A stretch of 64,000 nt of DNA from Thiobacillus thioparus DSM 505 (lineage in GTDB: Bacteria; Pseudomonadota; Gammaproteobacteria; Burkholderiales; Thiobacillaceae). Shown here piece after piece: positions 38,614-47,525 of the stretch (positions within the stretch are counted from its first letter, which is position 1; each line of letters opens with the position of its first letter). The notes under the pieces are model-generated. The model was not told where the DNA came from, did not search any database, and saw only the letters and a list, made by a program, of their open reading frames with translations. Location: contig NZ_KB891329.1 of assembly GCF_000373385.1 (NCBI RefSeq), forward strand, positions 62,001 through 126,000, written 5' to 3'. The translations under genes were made by a program, and so were the position numbers.

Positions 38614-40167
38614 TCAGGGCGCCCTGACGATTACTGTCTGACCCGCGCGGACCGTGCTGTGTTTCCTGAAAGCAGGATTCCACAGTCTGAAATCCGCCAG
38701 GCTGATGTCGAAATGTCGGGCGATGGCGCTCAGGGTGTCGCCAGGCTGTACGATATAACGGCTCGGTATGGCAGGTTTCGCGATGCGGGTGGCGGGGTAG
38801 GCGACGGGTTGGATGGACGCCGTCATCTGGCCCGGCGCGGGCGGCAGGCGCAGAGTCTGGCCAGCCGTGAGACGGCCATCGAGGCCGGGGTTGGCGTCGC
38901 CGAGTTCGGCGACCGTCAGACCGTAACGTCGGGCAATGCTGAACAGGGTGTCGCCGCGCTTCACTACGAACTGGGTCGGATTGGATGCGACAGGCAAGGG
39001 GCTGTCGGCGCTTGCGGTTGCCGTGCCCCGCTTCCTGACCGGCACCAGAATGACCTGCTCGCGCACCAGCTTGCCGCGTTTCAGATGGAACTGGTTGTGC
39101 TCTTCGAGGCTGGCAAGACTGATGCCGAAGCGTCCGGCAATGGTTTCGGGACGTTCGCCTTTTTGCGCAGGGTAGGGCTGCCAGGAATCCCAGTTTCCGG
39201 TTTCCAGATTGCGCTGGAAGGTGTCGGTCTTGGCGACCGGTACCAGCAGGTTGACCGGTCCGTCCGAGCGGATGAGCTTGCGTGGAAAGGCTGCGTTCAA
39301 TGCGATGAATTCGTCGCTGCTCATGCCCGCCAGTCGCGCGGCGGAACGGATGTCCATGCTGGCGGAAGGAACGGTGACCTGCTTGAAATAGGGTTGGTTG
39401 GGGAGGGTGTCGATGGCGATGCCATAGCGCGCGGGATTGCTGATCAGGTTCCTGATGGCAAGAAGCTTGGGAACGTAGTTCCGGGTCTCGCTGGGCAGTG
39501 GCAGGCTGGCGTAATTGGTCGGCAGGCCTTGCTGGACATTCTTCTCGATGGCGCGGGCGACGCAACCTTCCCCGCAGTTGTACGCAGCGAGCGCCAGTTC
39601 CCAGTCGCCGAAATCAAGATAGAGCTTGCCCAGATAGTCTAGCGCGGCCTCGGTGGCGGCGGTGAAATCGCGGCGACCGTCGTACCAAGTATTCTGTCTG
39701 AGTCCATAGAGCCGGCCGGTGGAGGGGATGAACTGCCAGATGCCGGAAGCCGCGGAGGGCGATTCCGCCGTGGGGTTGAACGCGCTTTCAACCATCGGCA
39801 GCAAAGCGATTTCCATCGGCATCGCGCGGCGGTCAACTTCCTGGACGATATGGAAGAGGTAGCGGCGCGAGCGGTCGATCATGCGGCGCACATACTCCGG
39901 TCGTGCTGCGTACCAAGCTTCATGAAGGGCGACGAGCGGGTTTTTTGATGTATCGTCGTCGATCTTGAACCCGCTGCGGATACGTTGCCAGACGTCGTCT
40001 GCAGTGGCGGTTTCGGGCGTGGATTCGCTGGCGGACGTATCGCTGTCCGTGTTGGCCTCCCATTCCAGCGTCTGGATTCCGCCAGCGCTATCTGCCGCAT
40101 GCACCGACGAAACGGAGAGCACCGCAAGGGTGGCCAGGTTGAGCAGATTTAATTTGATTCCGGGCAA
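38614..40167 (-). CDS. mltD: Membrane-bound lytic murein transglycosylase D with LysM repeats
   Basis: The 517-residue exported protein begins with a signal peptide (NLATLAVLSVSSVHA). The SLT catalytic core contains the Glu of MVESAFNPTAESPSAASGIW, then FIPSTGRLYGL and AAYNCGEGCVARAIEKN. Two clear LysM modules follow, starting FVVKRGDTLFSIARRYG and RYIVQPGDTLSAIARHFD, with a weaker LysM-like segment (RFGISLASLEEHN) before them. No lipobox Cys is seen, unlike E. coli MltD. It cleaves peptidoglycan glycan strands. The gloB-rnhA-dnaQ neighbourhood matches the E. coli mltD locus. Confidence 0.93.
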   Translation of the reverse strand: MPGIKLNLLNLATLAVLSVSSVHAADSAGGIQTLEWEANTDSDTSASESTPETATADDVWQRIRSGFKIDDDTSKNPLVALHEAWYAARPEYVRRMIDRSRRYLFHIVQEVDRRAMPMEIALLPMVESAFNPTAESPSAASGIWQFIPSTGRLYGLRQNTWYDGRRDFTAATEAALDYLGKLYLDFGDWELALAAYNCGEGCVARAIEKNVQQGLPTNYASLPLPSETRNYVPKLLAIRNLISNPARYGIAIDTLPNQPYFKQVTVPSASMDIRSAARLAGMSSDEFIALNAAFPRKLIRSDGPVNLLVPVAKTDTFQRNLETGNWDSWQPYPAQKGERPETIAGRFGISLASLEEHNQFHLKRGKLVREQVILVPVRKRGTATASADSPLPVASNPTQFVVKRGDTLFSIARRYGLTVAELGDANPGLDGRLTAGQTLRLPPAPGQMTASIQPVAYPATRIAKPAIPSRYIVQPGDTLSAIARHFDISLADFRLWNPAFRKHSTVRAGQTVIVRAP

Positions 40168-40222
40168 AGACGGTCTCCCGTACTCAATAACCCCGCCATC
40201 CTAAGAGGCAGAAGGAGGTTGG

Positions 40223-40993
40223 TCAACCATCCCATGCATCCTTGGCGGCCCGGATCGCGCCAAATACCTCGGCGGGCGTAGGGCACGGACGATCCAGATA
40301 ACGGCCAGCAAAGGCTGCCATGTCGGGATCGTGGAAGCGCAGGAAGGGATTGGTGGCTTTTTCCAGCCCCAGAGTCGAAGGCAGGGTGGGGCGATTCTCT
40401 GCGCGCAGGGCACGGTCGGATCGTTCGCGTTCGAGCAGCGCCGGATTGGCGCCATCGATGGTCTTGGCAAAGTCAATATTGCTCAGGGTGTATTCGTGTG
40501 CGCAGCAGACCCGGGTAGTATCAGGCAGCGCTAGAATGGCGTCTAGGCTGGCAGCCATGATCGCGGGGCTGCCTTCGAACAGCTTCCCGCATCCACATCC
40601 GAACACGGTATCGCCGCAAAACAGGCTGCCGTGGCCGACATAGCTGATGTGGTCGAGGGTGTGGCCCGGGGTGGCCAGCACGTCGAAATGTAAAAGCGGT
40701 TTGGCGATATCGACCGAATCGCCGCCGCGCAGGACGTGGGTCACCGCTGGAATGCGCGGATTGTCCGGCGCATAGATGGGGCAGTCGTAGCGTTGACGCA
40801 GCAGGACGTTGCCGCCAGTATGGTCGCGATGATGATGGGTGATCAAAATGGCGGTCAGAGTGAGGTGGTGGGCATCGAGGTAGGCGATCAACGGAACGGG
40901 ATCGCCCGGATCCACCGCGACGGCATGATGGCCGTCGTGCCAGACCCAGATGTAATTGTCCTCGAATGCAGGCAGGGGAATGAGGGTCAACAT
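40223..40993 (-). CDS. gloB: Hydroxyacylglutathione hydrolase (glyoxalase II)
   Basis: This 256-residue metallo-beta-lactamase-fold enzyme hydrolyses S-lactoylglutathione in methylglyoxal detoxification. The dinuclear metal motif is ILITHHHRDHTGGN, with further ligands in DVLATPGHTLDHISY, FCGDTVFGCG and CCAHEYTLSNIDF. The order mltD-gloB, then divergent methyltransferase-rnhA-dnaQ, is the enterobacterial arrangement as well. The start lies 29 bases from the divergent methyltransferase start. Confidence 0.95.
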   Translation of the reverse strand: MLTLIPLPAFEDNYIWVWHDGHHAVAVDPGDPVPLIAYLDAHHLTLTAILITHHHRDHTGGNVLLRQRYDCPIYAPDNPRIPAVTHVLRGGDSVDIAKPLLHFDVLATPGHTLDHISYVGHGSLFCGDTVFGCGCGKLFEGSPAIMAASLDAILALPDTTRVCCAHEYTLSNIDFAKTIDGANPALLERERSDRALRAENRPTLPSTLGLEKATNPFLRFHDPDMAAFAGRYLDRPCPTPAEVFGAIRAAKDAWDG

Positions 40994-41022
40994 GATGGGG
41001 CAGCCAGACAGGAGAAACGGCT

Positions 41023-41760
41023 ATGTTATCCAAGCTGAATGCGGGATGGTTTGAAACGCCGCTCGGACAGCATCTGCTATTTCGGGAACAACGTTATTTC
41101 GACCAGGCAGTGTCGGATGTGTTCGGCTTCAACGCGGTGCAGGTGGGGTTGCCGGAGATCGATTTCCTGCGCAACAGCCGGATACCGCTGCGCGTGACCT
41201 GCGCGGTGGAGACGCCTGCCCAGGTGCAGGCCGATCCCATGTTTTTGCCGTTCGAGAGTCAGTCGCTCGACCTTTTGCTGTTGCCGCACGTGCTGGAATT
41301 CAGTTCCAACCCGCACCAGGTGCTGCGCGAGGCCGAACGGGTGCTGCGTCCGGAAGGCCGGCTGGTGCTGGCCGGATTCAACCCGCGCAGCCTGTGGGGG
41401 CTGGCACGCAAGCTGCAGGGCGGCGAACGTGGTTATCCGTGGAATGGCAGCTTCCTGAACATTTCGCGGGTGAAGGACTGGATGGTGCTGCTGGGACTCG
41501 AGGTGGCGGCGGGCAGCATGTGCTGCTACCGTCCGCCGGTCAACCGCGAGAACTGGCTGCGCCGTCTGCGTTTCATGGAGCCGGCCGGCGACCGCTGGTG
41601 GGCGATGGGGGGCGGCGTGTATTTCCTGCAGGCTGTGAAGCGGGTGCAGGGCATGAACATCATCCTGCCGCAGTGGACCACGCCGGTGGCGCAACGCCTG
41701 TTGTCGCCGGCAGCCAAAGTGATCAATCTCAAACAGTATCGGGTCCGTCGTGAACGCTGA
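41023..41760 (+). CDS. Class I SAM-dependent methyltransferase (YafS-like)
   Basis: This 245-residue protein sits between gloB and rnhA, the position of E. coli yafS. A Methyltransf_11 core is recognisable from [20 protein letters not shown] and [21 protein letters not shown]. The first SAM motif is degenerate. The substrate is unknown, though a role in lipid or quinone chemistry has been suggested for such proteins. The end overlaps rnhA by 11 bases, which favours coupling. Confidence 0.82.
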   Translation: MLSKLNAGWFETPLGQHLLFREQRYFDQAVSDVFGFNAVQVGLPEIDFLRNSRIPLRVTCAVETPAQVQADPMFLPFESQSLDLLLLPHVLEFSSNPHQVLREAERVLRPEGRLVLAGFNPRSLWGLARKLQGGERGYPWNGSFLNISRVKDWMVLLGLEVAAGSMCCYRPPVNRENWLRRLRFMEPAGDRWWAMGGGVYFLQAVKRVQGMNIILPQWTTPVAQRLLSPAAKVINLKQYRVRRER

Positions 41761-42196
41761 CACCATTTATATTTACAGTGATGGCGCCTGCAAGGGTAAT
41801 CCTGGAGCCGGGGGCTGGGGCGCCCTGCTGGTGGCAGGGGGGCACCGCAAGGAAATCAGCGGCGGCGAGCCGAACACCACCAACAACCGCATGGAAATGA
41901 CCGCGGTGATCCGCGCGCTGGAATCGCTGAAGCGCCCGTCCACGGTCGAGGTCCACACCGATTCCCAATACGTGCAGAAAGGCATCAGCGAATGGATGCC
42001 CGGCTGGAAGCGGCGCAACTGGCGCACCGCCGACGGCAAGCCGGTGAAGAACCAGGACCTGTGGCTGCAACTGGACGCATTGAGCCAGCTGCATCGCATC
42101 GAATGGAAATGGGTGCGCGGCCATGCGGGCCATCCCGAGAACGAACGCGCCGATGCGCTGGCCAATCTGGGCGTGCTGCAGGCACAACAACACTGA
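41750..42196 (+). CDS. rnhA: Ribonuclease HI
   Basis: This 148-residue enzyme degrades the RNA strand of RNA-DNA hybrids. The catalytic carboxylates are in [18 protein letters not shown] (Asp), [13 protein letters not shown] (Glu), [12 protein letters not shown] (Asp) and [15 protein letters not shown] (Asp). A basic protrusion, [16 protein letters not shown], is the hybrid-binding handle of type HI. It runs into dnaQ after 11 bases, as in many proteobacteria. Confidence 0.97.
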   Translation: MNADTIYIYSDGACKGNPGAGGWGALLVAGGHRKEISGGEPNTTNNRMEMTAVIRALESLKRPSTVEVHTDSQYVQKGISEWMPGWKRRNWRTADGKPVKNQDLWLQLDALSQLHRIEWKWVRGHAGHPENERADALANLGVLQAQQH

Positions 42197-42207
42197 ATAC
42201 CGAAACC

Positions 42208-42912
42208 ATGCGGCAAATCATTCTCGATACTGAAACCACCGGCCTCGACCCCAACCAGGGCCATCGCATCATCGAAGTAGCGGCCGTTGAAATGGTCAAT
42301 CGCCGGCTCACCGGCAACCATCTGCACCGCTATGTGAACCCGGATCGCGACATCGACGCCGGCGCCATGCAGGTGCACGGCATCACGCCGGAATTCCTGC
42401 AGGACAAACCGCGCTTCGCCGATGTCGCGCAGGAGTTCGTCGATTTCATCCAGGGCGCTGAACTGATCATCCACAACGCGCCTTTCGACGTCGGCTTCCT
42501 CAACATGGAACTGCGCCTGCTGGAGATGCCGCTGCTGACCACCTGGTGCGACGGCGTGACCGACACGCTGGCGATGGCCAAGGCCCTGCATCCCGGTCAG
42601 CGCAACAATCTGGACGCCTTGTGCAAACGCTATGGCGTCGACAATACCGCGCGTACGCTGCACGGCGCCTTGCTCGACTGCGAGCTGCTGGCAGCGGTTT
42701 ATCTGGCACTGACGCGCGGCCAGGAAAGCCTGTCGATCGGACTGGAAGTGCGCGGCGAACGGGCTGCCCAGGCTGCCGCACGGGTACGCCCCAAGCCCAT
42801 CCTGTTGCAGGCGAGCAGCGAAGAGCTGGCCGCACACGCACGCCTGCTCGAAGCCATCGCCGGGGAAAGCAAAGGGGCATGCCTGTGGGCTGAAGGGCAG
42901 GAGGGGATTTGA
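42208..42912 (+). CDS. dnaQ: DNA polymerase III epsilon subunit (3'-5' proofreading exonuclease)
   Basis: The protein has 234 residues from the ATG at 42208. The DEDDh motifs are present: ExoI in IILDTETTGLDP, ExoII in LIIHNAPFDVGFLNME and ExoIII epsilon with HGALLDCELLAAVY. The C-terminal segment that binds the polymerase alpha subunit is shorter and variable. Longer in-frame sequence upstream lies inside rnhA. The stop overlaps the next start by 4 bases, so proofreading and the signalling pair downstream share a transcript. Confidence 0.95.
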   Translation: MRQIILDTETTGLDPNQGHRIIEVAAVEMVNRRLTGNHLHRYVNPDRDIDAGAMQVHGITPEFLQDKPRFADVAQEFVDFIQGAELIIHNAPFDVGFLNMELRLLEMPLLTTWCDGVTDTLAMAKALHPGQRNNLDALCKRYGVDNTARTLHGALLDCELLAAVYLALTRGQESLSIGLEVRGERAAQAAARVRPKPILLQASSEELAAHARLLEAIAGESKGACLWAEGQEGI

Positions 42913-43862
42913 CGTTTCCCGGGCGGGCGACCAGGTGGCGTGCGCTCCAGCGCGTCGTGCGGCTGGGACTGGTCTGCGCGTGTCTGACCGTCGTGTCGGC
43001 CCAGGCTGTTGCAGCCCGGGTGGCGGTAGTACTGAGCGACGATACGACGCCTTACCAGGAGGTGTATCAGGTCATTCGCGCCTATCTGGACGACACCCCT
43101 CATGAGGCTGTCCGGGTATATGCCGATGGACTGACACCGGCTGCGCTGAACGACGCGCGCTTTGTCGTGGCTGTCGGCGTGGGCGCGGCGGAGGCGCTGG
43201 CCGCGCTGCCCGAGCGCGCCCCCGTGCTGGCGATTCTGGTTCCGCGGGCGTGGTATCTCAAGACGGGGCGTGCGCGACTGGCAAGCAGCCGTCGCGCCCT
43301 GTCGGCCATTTACCTCGATCAGCCCTTCGAGCGCCAGGCGCTCCTGATCCGACTGGCTTTGCCGGACGTGCGGCGTGTGGGCGTGCTGCTGAGCGCCGAG
43401 CAGAGCAGTGTGGTGAACGAACTGGACAGTGCTTTGCGCGCGCAGGGGCTCAGTCTGGTCTATGCCACGCTGACGCCGGATGAGCGCCTGATCACCCCGC
43501 TGGAAGCAGTCTTGACGGAAGCGGATTTGCTGCTGGCGCTGCCAGACCCGCTGGTGTTCAACCGCAACACGGCACAAAGCCTTTTCCTGACATCCTACCG
43601 CTACCGCGATCCGGTACTGGGCTATTCGCGTTCGCTGACGCGGGCAGGCGCGCTCCTGTCTCTGCATTCCAGCCCGGCGCAAATCGGCCGTCAGGCCGCC
43701 GAATGGATCAGCAGCGCCATGCAGGGAGGAACGGTTCGTCTGCCGCCGCCTGCCTATCCCAGTTATTTCAGCGTTTCGATCAATGATCAGGTGGCGCGTT
43801 CGCTCGGATTCATCCTGCCGCCCGAAGCCGATCTGGAAAAGCGTTTGGAGGGGAGAAACTGA
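42909..43862 (+). CDS. Periplasmic binding-protein-like (ABC_sub_bind family)
   Basis: The protein has 317 residues from a TTG at 42909, after a GAGGGG site. A signal peptide (LGLVCACLTVVSAQAVAA) leads to a two-lobe fold like the TrpX/ABC_sub_bind proteins: VAVVLSDDTTPYQEVYQVIR, a hinge strand LALPDVRRVGVLLSAEQSSV and DPLVFNRNTAQSLFLTSYRY. No transporter gene is nearby. Instead it overlaps the GGDEF-EAL gene by one base, so it could bring a ligand signal to that membrane sensor. The ligand is unknown. Confidence 0.72.
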   Translation: MTFPGRATRWRALQRVVRLGLVCACLTVVSAQAVAARVAVVLSDDTTPYQEVYQVIRAYLDDTPHEAVRVYADGLTPAALNDARFVVAVGVGAAEALAALPERAPVLAILVPRAWYLKTGRARLASSRRALSAIYLDQPFERQALLIRLALPDVRRVGVLLSAEQSSVVNELDSALRAQGLSLVYATLTPDERLITPLEAVLTEADLLLALPDPLVFNRNTAQSLFLTSYRYRDPVLGYSRSLTRAGALLSLHSSPAQIGRQAAEWISSAMQGGTVRLPPPAYPSYFSVSINDQVARSLGFILPPEADLEKRLEGRN

Positions 43863-45955
43863 TGGCGCGGTCACTGGGAATACGAGGGCGTGTCATCGGG
43901 CTGGCCATTGTGCCGGTGGCCATCATCGGCGTCCTGCTGATGTTCCAGCTCATCACGGGAAAAATCGACGATCTCGACCAGTCCTTGCGTACCCGTGCCC
44001 TCGCCATTGCGCGCCAGCTGGCGCCGGCGGCCGAGTATGGCGTTGCCTCGGGCAATATCGAAGTGTTGCAGACGCTGCTCGAAAAGGCGGCGATCGAGCC
44101 GGACGTGCGCGGTGTGGCGGTGTTTTCGGAAAACGGCCGGTGGCTGGCTCAGTTCGGTCTGGGGATGTGGGCGAATCCGCTGGAAAAACACATGCCGGCC
44201 GACCATATCTACCAGATCGAATACAAGGACCGGCTGGTCTACTACGCGCCGATCACGCGTACCGAGGTGGCCGTCGACGATTTCAATCCGGACGGGCACA
44301 CCGCAACGAAGCCGGGCCCCCAGACCCGACTGCTGGGCTGGGTGGGGCTGGACGTGTCGCGCAGCGCCACCATCCGAAGCCAGCGCGAGTCCATTCTGCG
44401 CAGCCTGGCGATCCTGCTGGTCGGCCTGGGCGTCAGCCTGTATCTTGCCTGGCGCATCGGGCGCCAGATTACCCGACCGATCCTGTCCTTGACCCACACA
44501 GTCAGCCGTATCGGCGAGGGGCATCTGGATGAACGTGTCGACACGAGCGGACAGGTCGAACTGGGGGTGTTGCAGCGCGGCGTCAATCATATGGCCGCCC
44601 ACCTGCAGGCGATGCAGGACCAGATGCAGGAGAAGATCGATCGAGCCACGGCGCGCCTGATTTACCAGGCCAGCCACGATGCGCTGACCGGTCTGATCAA
44701 CCGCCGCGAGTTCGAGCAGCGTCTCGAGCGCACGCTGTTGTCGGCCTTGCAGCAAGGCCGTGAACATGCGCTGTGCTACATGGATCTCGACCAGTTCAAG
44801 GTGATCAACGATTCCTGCGGCCATGCAGCGGGCGACGAACTGCTGCGTCAGCTGGCGCTATTGCTGAAAGGCAATCTGCGCGAACGCGATACGCTGGCCC
44901 GCCTGGGCGGCGACGAATTTGCGCTGCTGCTGGAAAACTGCAGTATTCCGGACGCACTGGAAGTGGCGGACACCTTCCGTGCCGAGGTGCAGCGTTTCCG
45001 CTTCAAATGGGGGGATCGCATTTTCTCGGTCGGCATGAGCGTGGGCATGGTGGCGATCAATGCCGACAGCGGTACTGCGGCAAGTCTGATGTCGGCGGCC
45101 GATGCGGCGTGCTATGTGGCCAAGGATCGCGGACGCAACCAGATTCACCTGTACGAGAGCCGTGACTCCGACCTGGTGCGCCACCGTGGAGAAATGCAAT
45201 GGGTGACGCGTATCCAGCGGGCATTGGAAGAGCATCGCCTGCGTCTGTCGTGGCAGGAGATTCGCCGTGCCGACGGCGTCGTGGAACCCGTTCGCCATGT
45301 TGAATTGCTGCTGCGGATGATCGACGAGGATGGCAGCGAAATCCTGCCGATGGCGTTCATTCCGGCAGCGGAGCGCTATTCCATCATGCCGGCCATCGAC
45401 AGTTGGGTGATCGAGGAGACGCTGCGACTGTGCCAGCGCTATCTGGAGAGCAAACGCGAGCGGAATTGCCTGTTTGCGGTCAACCTGTCGGGAGCGTCGT
45501 TGAAGGATCCGGCATTCCGCCGCATGCTGCTGGCAAGTCTTGACGAAAACCCGGCTTTCGGCCCGCATCTGTGCTTCGAAATCACCGAAACGGCCGCCAT
45601 CGGCAACCTTGCCGTCGTCAACGAGTTTATCGAGGCCATGCGTGCGTTCGGCTGCAGCTTTGCGCTGGACGATTTCGGCAGCGGTCTGTCGTCCTTCACC
45701 TACCTGAAGAACCTGAACGTGGATTACCTCAAGATCGATGGCGCATTCGTGCGCGATATCGTCCACAACGCCATCGATCGCTCCATGGTCGAGGCGATTC
45801 ACCGCATCGGTCACCAGATGAACCTGAGAACCGTGGCTGAATACGTCGAATCGGACCAGATCCTGGCCTTATTGCGGCAGATGGGCGTGGATTACGTGCA
45901 AGGCAACGGTATTCACCAGCCTGAGCCGCTGGAAAATCTGTGCGACCAGGCCTGA
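43862..45955 (+). CDS. Membrane GGDEF-EAL c-di-GMP signalling protein with HAMP domain
   Basis: The protein has 697 residues. Membrane helices are at about 11-32 and 180-197, with a periplasmic sensor domain between. A HAMP domain (200-255) and coiled coil follow. The cyclase domain has LARLGGDEFALLLE (GGDEF at 349-353), the active form. The phosphodiesterase domain starts near 445; its signature is degenerate (HVELLLRM, so E-L-L), but FEITETAAIGN, ALDDFGSGLSSF and LKIDGAF are kept. Either activity is possible. The ATG is fused with the stop of the binding-protein gene (TGATG), and the two look like a ligand-sensing pair. Confidence 0.9.
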   Translation: MARSLGIRGRVIGLAIVPVAIIGVLLMFQLITGKIDDLDQSLRTRALAIARQLAPAAEYGVASGNIEVLQTLLEKAAIEPDVRGVAVFSENGRWLAQFGLGMWANPLEKHMPADHIYQIEYKDRLVYYAPITRTEVAVDDFNPDGHTATKPGPQTRLLGWVGLDVSRSATIRSQRESILRSLAILLVGLGVSLYLAWRIGRQITRPILSLTHTVSRIGEGHLDERVDTSGQVELGVLQRGVNHMAAHLQAMQDQMQEKIDRATARLIYQASHDALTGLINRREFEQRLERTLLSALQQGREHALCYMDLDQFKVINDSCGHAAGDELLRQLALLLKGNLRERDTLARLGGDEFALLLENCSIPDALEVADTFRAEVQRFRFKWGDRIFSVGMSVGMVAINADSGTAASLMSAADAACYVAKDRGRNQIHLYESRDSDLVRHRGEMQWVTRIQRALEEHRLRLSWQEIRRADGVVEPVRHVELLLRMIDEDGSEILPMAFIPAAERYSIMPAIDSWVIEETLRLCQRYLESKRERNCLFAVNLSGASLKDPAFRRMLLASLDENPAFGPHLCFEITETAAIGNLAVVNEFIEAMRAFGCSFALDDFGSGLSSFTYLKNLNVDYLKIDGAFVRDIVHNAIDRSMVEAIHRIGHQMNLRTVAEYVESDQILALLRQMGVDYVQGNGIHQPEPLENLCDQA

Positions 45956-45970
45956 AGCGTGGCGGTCAGT

Positions 45971-46180
45971 TCAGTCGGTGACCCCGAAGCCGGCGTCGAC
46001 GATGGCCTGCACCATGGCGGCGCGCGCTACGCGGGCGGGATCGTACGTCACCCGCGCCTGGCCTGGCGTCAATGTGACATCCGCGGTTTGCACACCCGGC
46101 AGGGCCGCCAATACCTTGGTGACGCTGTTGACGCAACCGCCGCAGGTCATGCCGGTCACGGATAAAACGATTTCGTTCAT
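45971..46180 (-). CDS. Heavy-metal-associated (HMA) domain protein, CopZ-like
   Basis: This 69-residue protein has the MTCGGC metal-binding motif (residues 11-16) and a ferredoxin-like HMA fold (SVTGMTCGGCVNSVTKVLAA). It should bind Cu(I), as a copper chaperone. No CopA ATPase or copper-responsive regulator is near. It is convergent with the GGDEF-EAL gene and lies downstream of flgM, from which it is separated by a terminator. Confidence 0.85.
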   Translation of the reverse strand: MNEIVLSVTGMTCGGCVNSVTKVLAALPGVQTADVTLTPGQARVTYDPARVARAAMVQAIVDAGFGVTD

Positions 46181-46233
46181 GCTGTACCCCGAAGGAAGTT
46201 TCAGGGCTCGATTTTATTCCAGCTGAAAAACAA

Positions 46234-46260
46234 AAGCCCGCGGATTGCGTCCGCGGGCTT
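46234..46260 (-). terminator. Terminator of flgM
   Basis: AAGCCCGCGGA and TCCGCGGGCTT form an 11-bp stem with a 5-base loop. On the minus strand it is followed by TTTTGTTTTT, a good U tract, so it should end the flgM transcript 16 bases after the flgM stop. Confidence 0.85.
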
Positions 46261-46276
46261 GCGATTGGGGTGGAAA

Positions 46277-46585
46277 TTACTTCTTGCGCGGGCGTTTGCG
46301 CAGGGTTTCCTTGGTATGGTCGATCAGGCGGTCGGCCACCACTTCGGCGTCGACCGCAAAGGTCCCGTTGGCCAGCGCGGCCTTGACCGATTCAACCTTG
46401 CCTGCATCGGTGACGTCGACCGATGCCAGCTGGGATTCGAGCGAGCGGATGCGGGTACTGGATTCGGTCAATGTCAGCGAATCGCTGCCGCCAGAGGCGG
46501 AGGCAGCGGCTTTGCCGGTACTTTTACCCTTGGCAGAAGACACTTTGCTGGCGGCGGGCGGGGTGATGCGCTTGTCGATTTTCAC
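46277..46585 (-). CDS. flgM: Anti-sigma-28 factor FlgM
   Basis: This 102-residue protein begins MKIDKRITPP, as FlgM does, and the C-terminal half has the sigma-28-binding helices: RIRSLESQLASVDVTDAGKV and VKAALANGTFAVDAEVVADR. The middle is a low-complexity linker of Ser, Lys and Ala. FlgM holds FliA until the flagellar hook is complete and is then secreted. The gene is alone, away from flagellar genes, but has a perfect sigma-28 promoter upstream, which supports the call. Confidence 0.88.
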   Translation of the reverse strand: MKIDKRITPPAASKVSSAKGKSTGKAAASASGGSDSLTLTESSTRIRSLESQLASVDVTDAGKVESVKAALANGTFAVDAEVVADRLIDHTKETLRKRPRKK

Positions 46586-46638
46586 GGGGATTCCTGGTCG
46601 CGGGGGTCGATCTTATGACTGCTTGGGCACTCAATGGT

Positions 46639-46665
46639 TTATCGGCAGGCCGCAAATTTTCTTTA
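46639..46665 (-). promoter_or_regulatory. Sigma-28 (FliA) promoter of flgM
   Basis: On the minus strand TAAA (46665-46662) is followed after exactly 15 bases by GCCGATAA (46646-46639), a perfect match to the enterobacterial FliA consensus TAAA-N15-GCCGATAA. The TAAA contains the TAA stop codon of serB. The predicted leader is about 45 bases before the flgM ATG. Confidence 0.85.
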
Positions 46666-47517
46666 GCCCTTGCTTCCGTTTCCGCCCAGCAGCGGGATCA
46701 GGCCGTCCAGTCCCACCTGATTCAACGCGTAAGCGGCCTGTGCACGTACCACCGGTTTGGCGCGGTAGGCGATGCTGACCCCGGCTTCGGCCATCATTTT
46801 CAGATCGTTGGCGCCATCACCCATGGCAATGACCTGTCCGCGATCCAGGTTCAGTTCGGCGCGCACGCGGTTGAGCCAATCGGCCTTGCCCTGGGCGTCG
46901 ACGATGTCGCCGAGGACGCGGCCGGTCAGCTTGCCGTCCGCCACCTCCAGCGTGTTGGCGGCGGTGTAGTCCAGCCCCAGCCTGGATTGCAGCCGTTCGG
47001 TAAAAAAAGTGAATCCCCCCGACACCAGCAGGGTCCGGATTCCGGCGTTGTGTATTGTCGCCAGCAGGGTTTCCGCGCCCGGCGACAACTGCAGCCGCTC
47101 GTCGTAGACGCGCTGCAGGGCAGACTGGTCCAGTCCGGCCAGCAACGACACGCGACGGCGCAGACTTTCGGCAAAGTCGATCTCGCCGCGCATGGCCGCT
47201 TCGGTGATGGCTGAGACCTGAGGTTTCAGGCCCTGCATGTCGGCAATCTCGTCAATGCACTCGATGGTGATCAGGGTCGAATCCATGTCCATCACCAGGA
47301 GGCCGAAGTCGCCGATGTGCCGTCCGTCCGGCACCCAGCCGCAATCGAGCGAGTTCGCCTCGCAGAACGCGGCGACTTCGGTACGCGGCCTGTCGTCGGC
47401 GGCCACCAGCCGGAACGCGGCGAGCGAAATGGCCTCGATGGCCGTGGCGTCGGTCAGTTTGGCGAGCTGTTTGAGGCTGGGGGTGGGGACGTCGCGTCCC
47501 TGAACGATCAGATTCAT
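46663..47517 (-). CDS. serB: Phosphoserine phosphatase
   Basis: This 284-residue HAD-family enzyme catalyses the last step of serine synthesis. The nucleophile motif is LLVMDMDSTLITIECIDEIA; further HAD motifs are LLVSGGFTFFTERL and VIAMGDGANDLKMMAEAG. The N-terminal 70 residues form an ACT-like extension, usual for proteobacterial SerB. It lies 8 bases downstream of the mfd start region on the same strand and probably shares the upstream promoter region. Its stop codon forms part of the flgM promoter. Confidence 0.95.
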   Translation of the reverse strand: MNLIVQGRDVPTPSLKQLAKLTDATAIEAISLAAFRLVAADDRPRTEVAAFCEANSLDCGWVPDGRHIGDFGLLVMDMDSTLITIECIDEIADMQGLKPQVSAITEAAMRGEIDFAESLRRRVSLLAGLDQSALQRVYDERLQLSPGAETLLATIHNAGIRTLLVSGGFTFFTERLQSRLGLDYTAANTLEVADGKLTGRVLGDIVDAQGKADWLNRVRAELNLDRGQVIAMGDGANDLKMMAEAGVSIAYRAKPVVRAQAAYALNQVGLDGLIPLLGGNGSKG

Positions 47518-47525
47518 GCCGTGTG

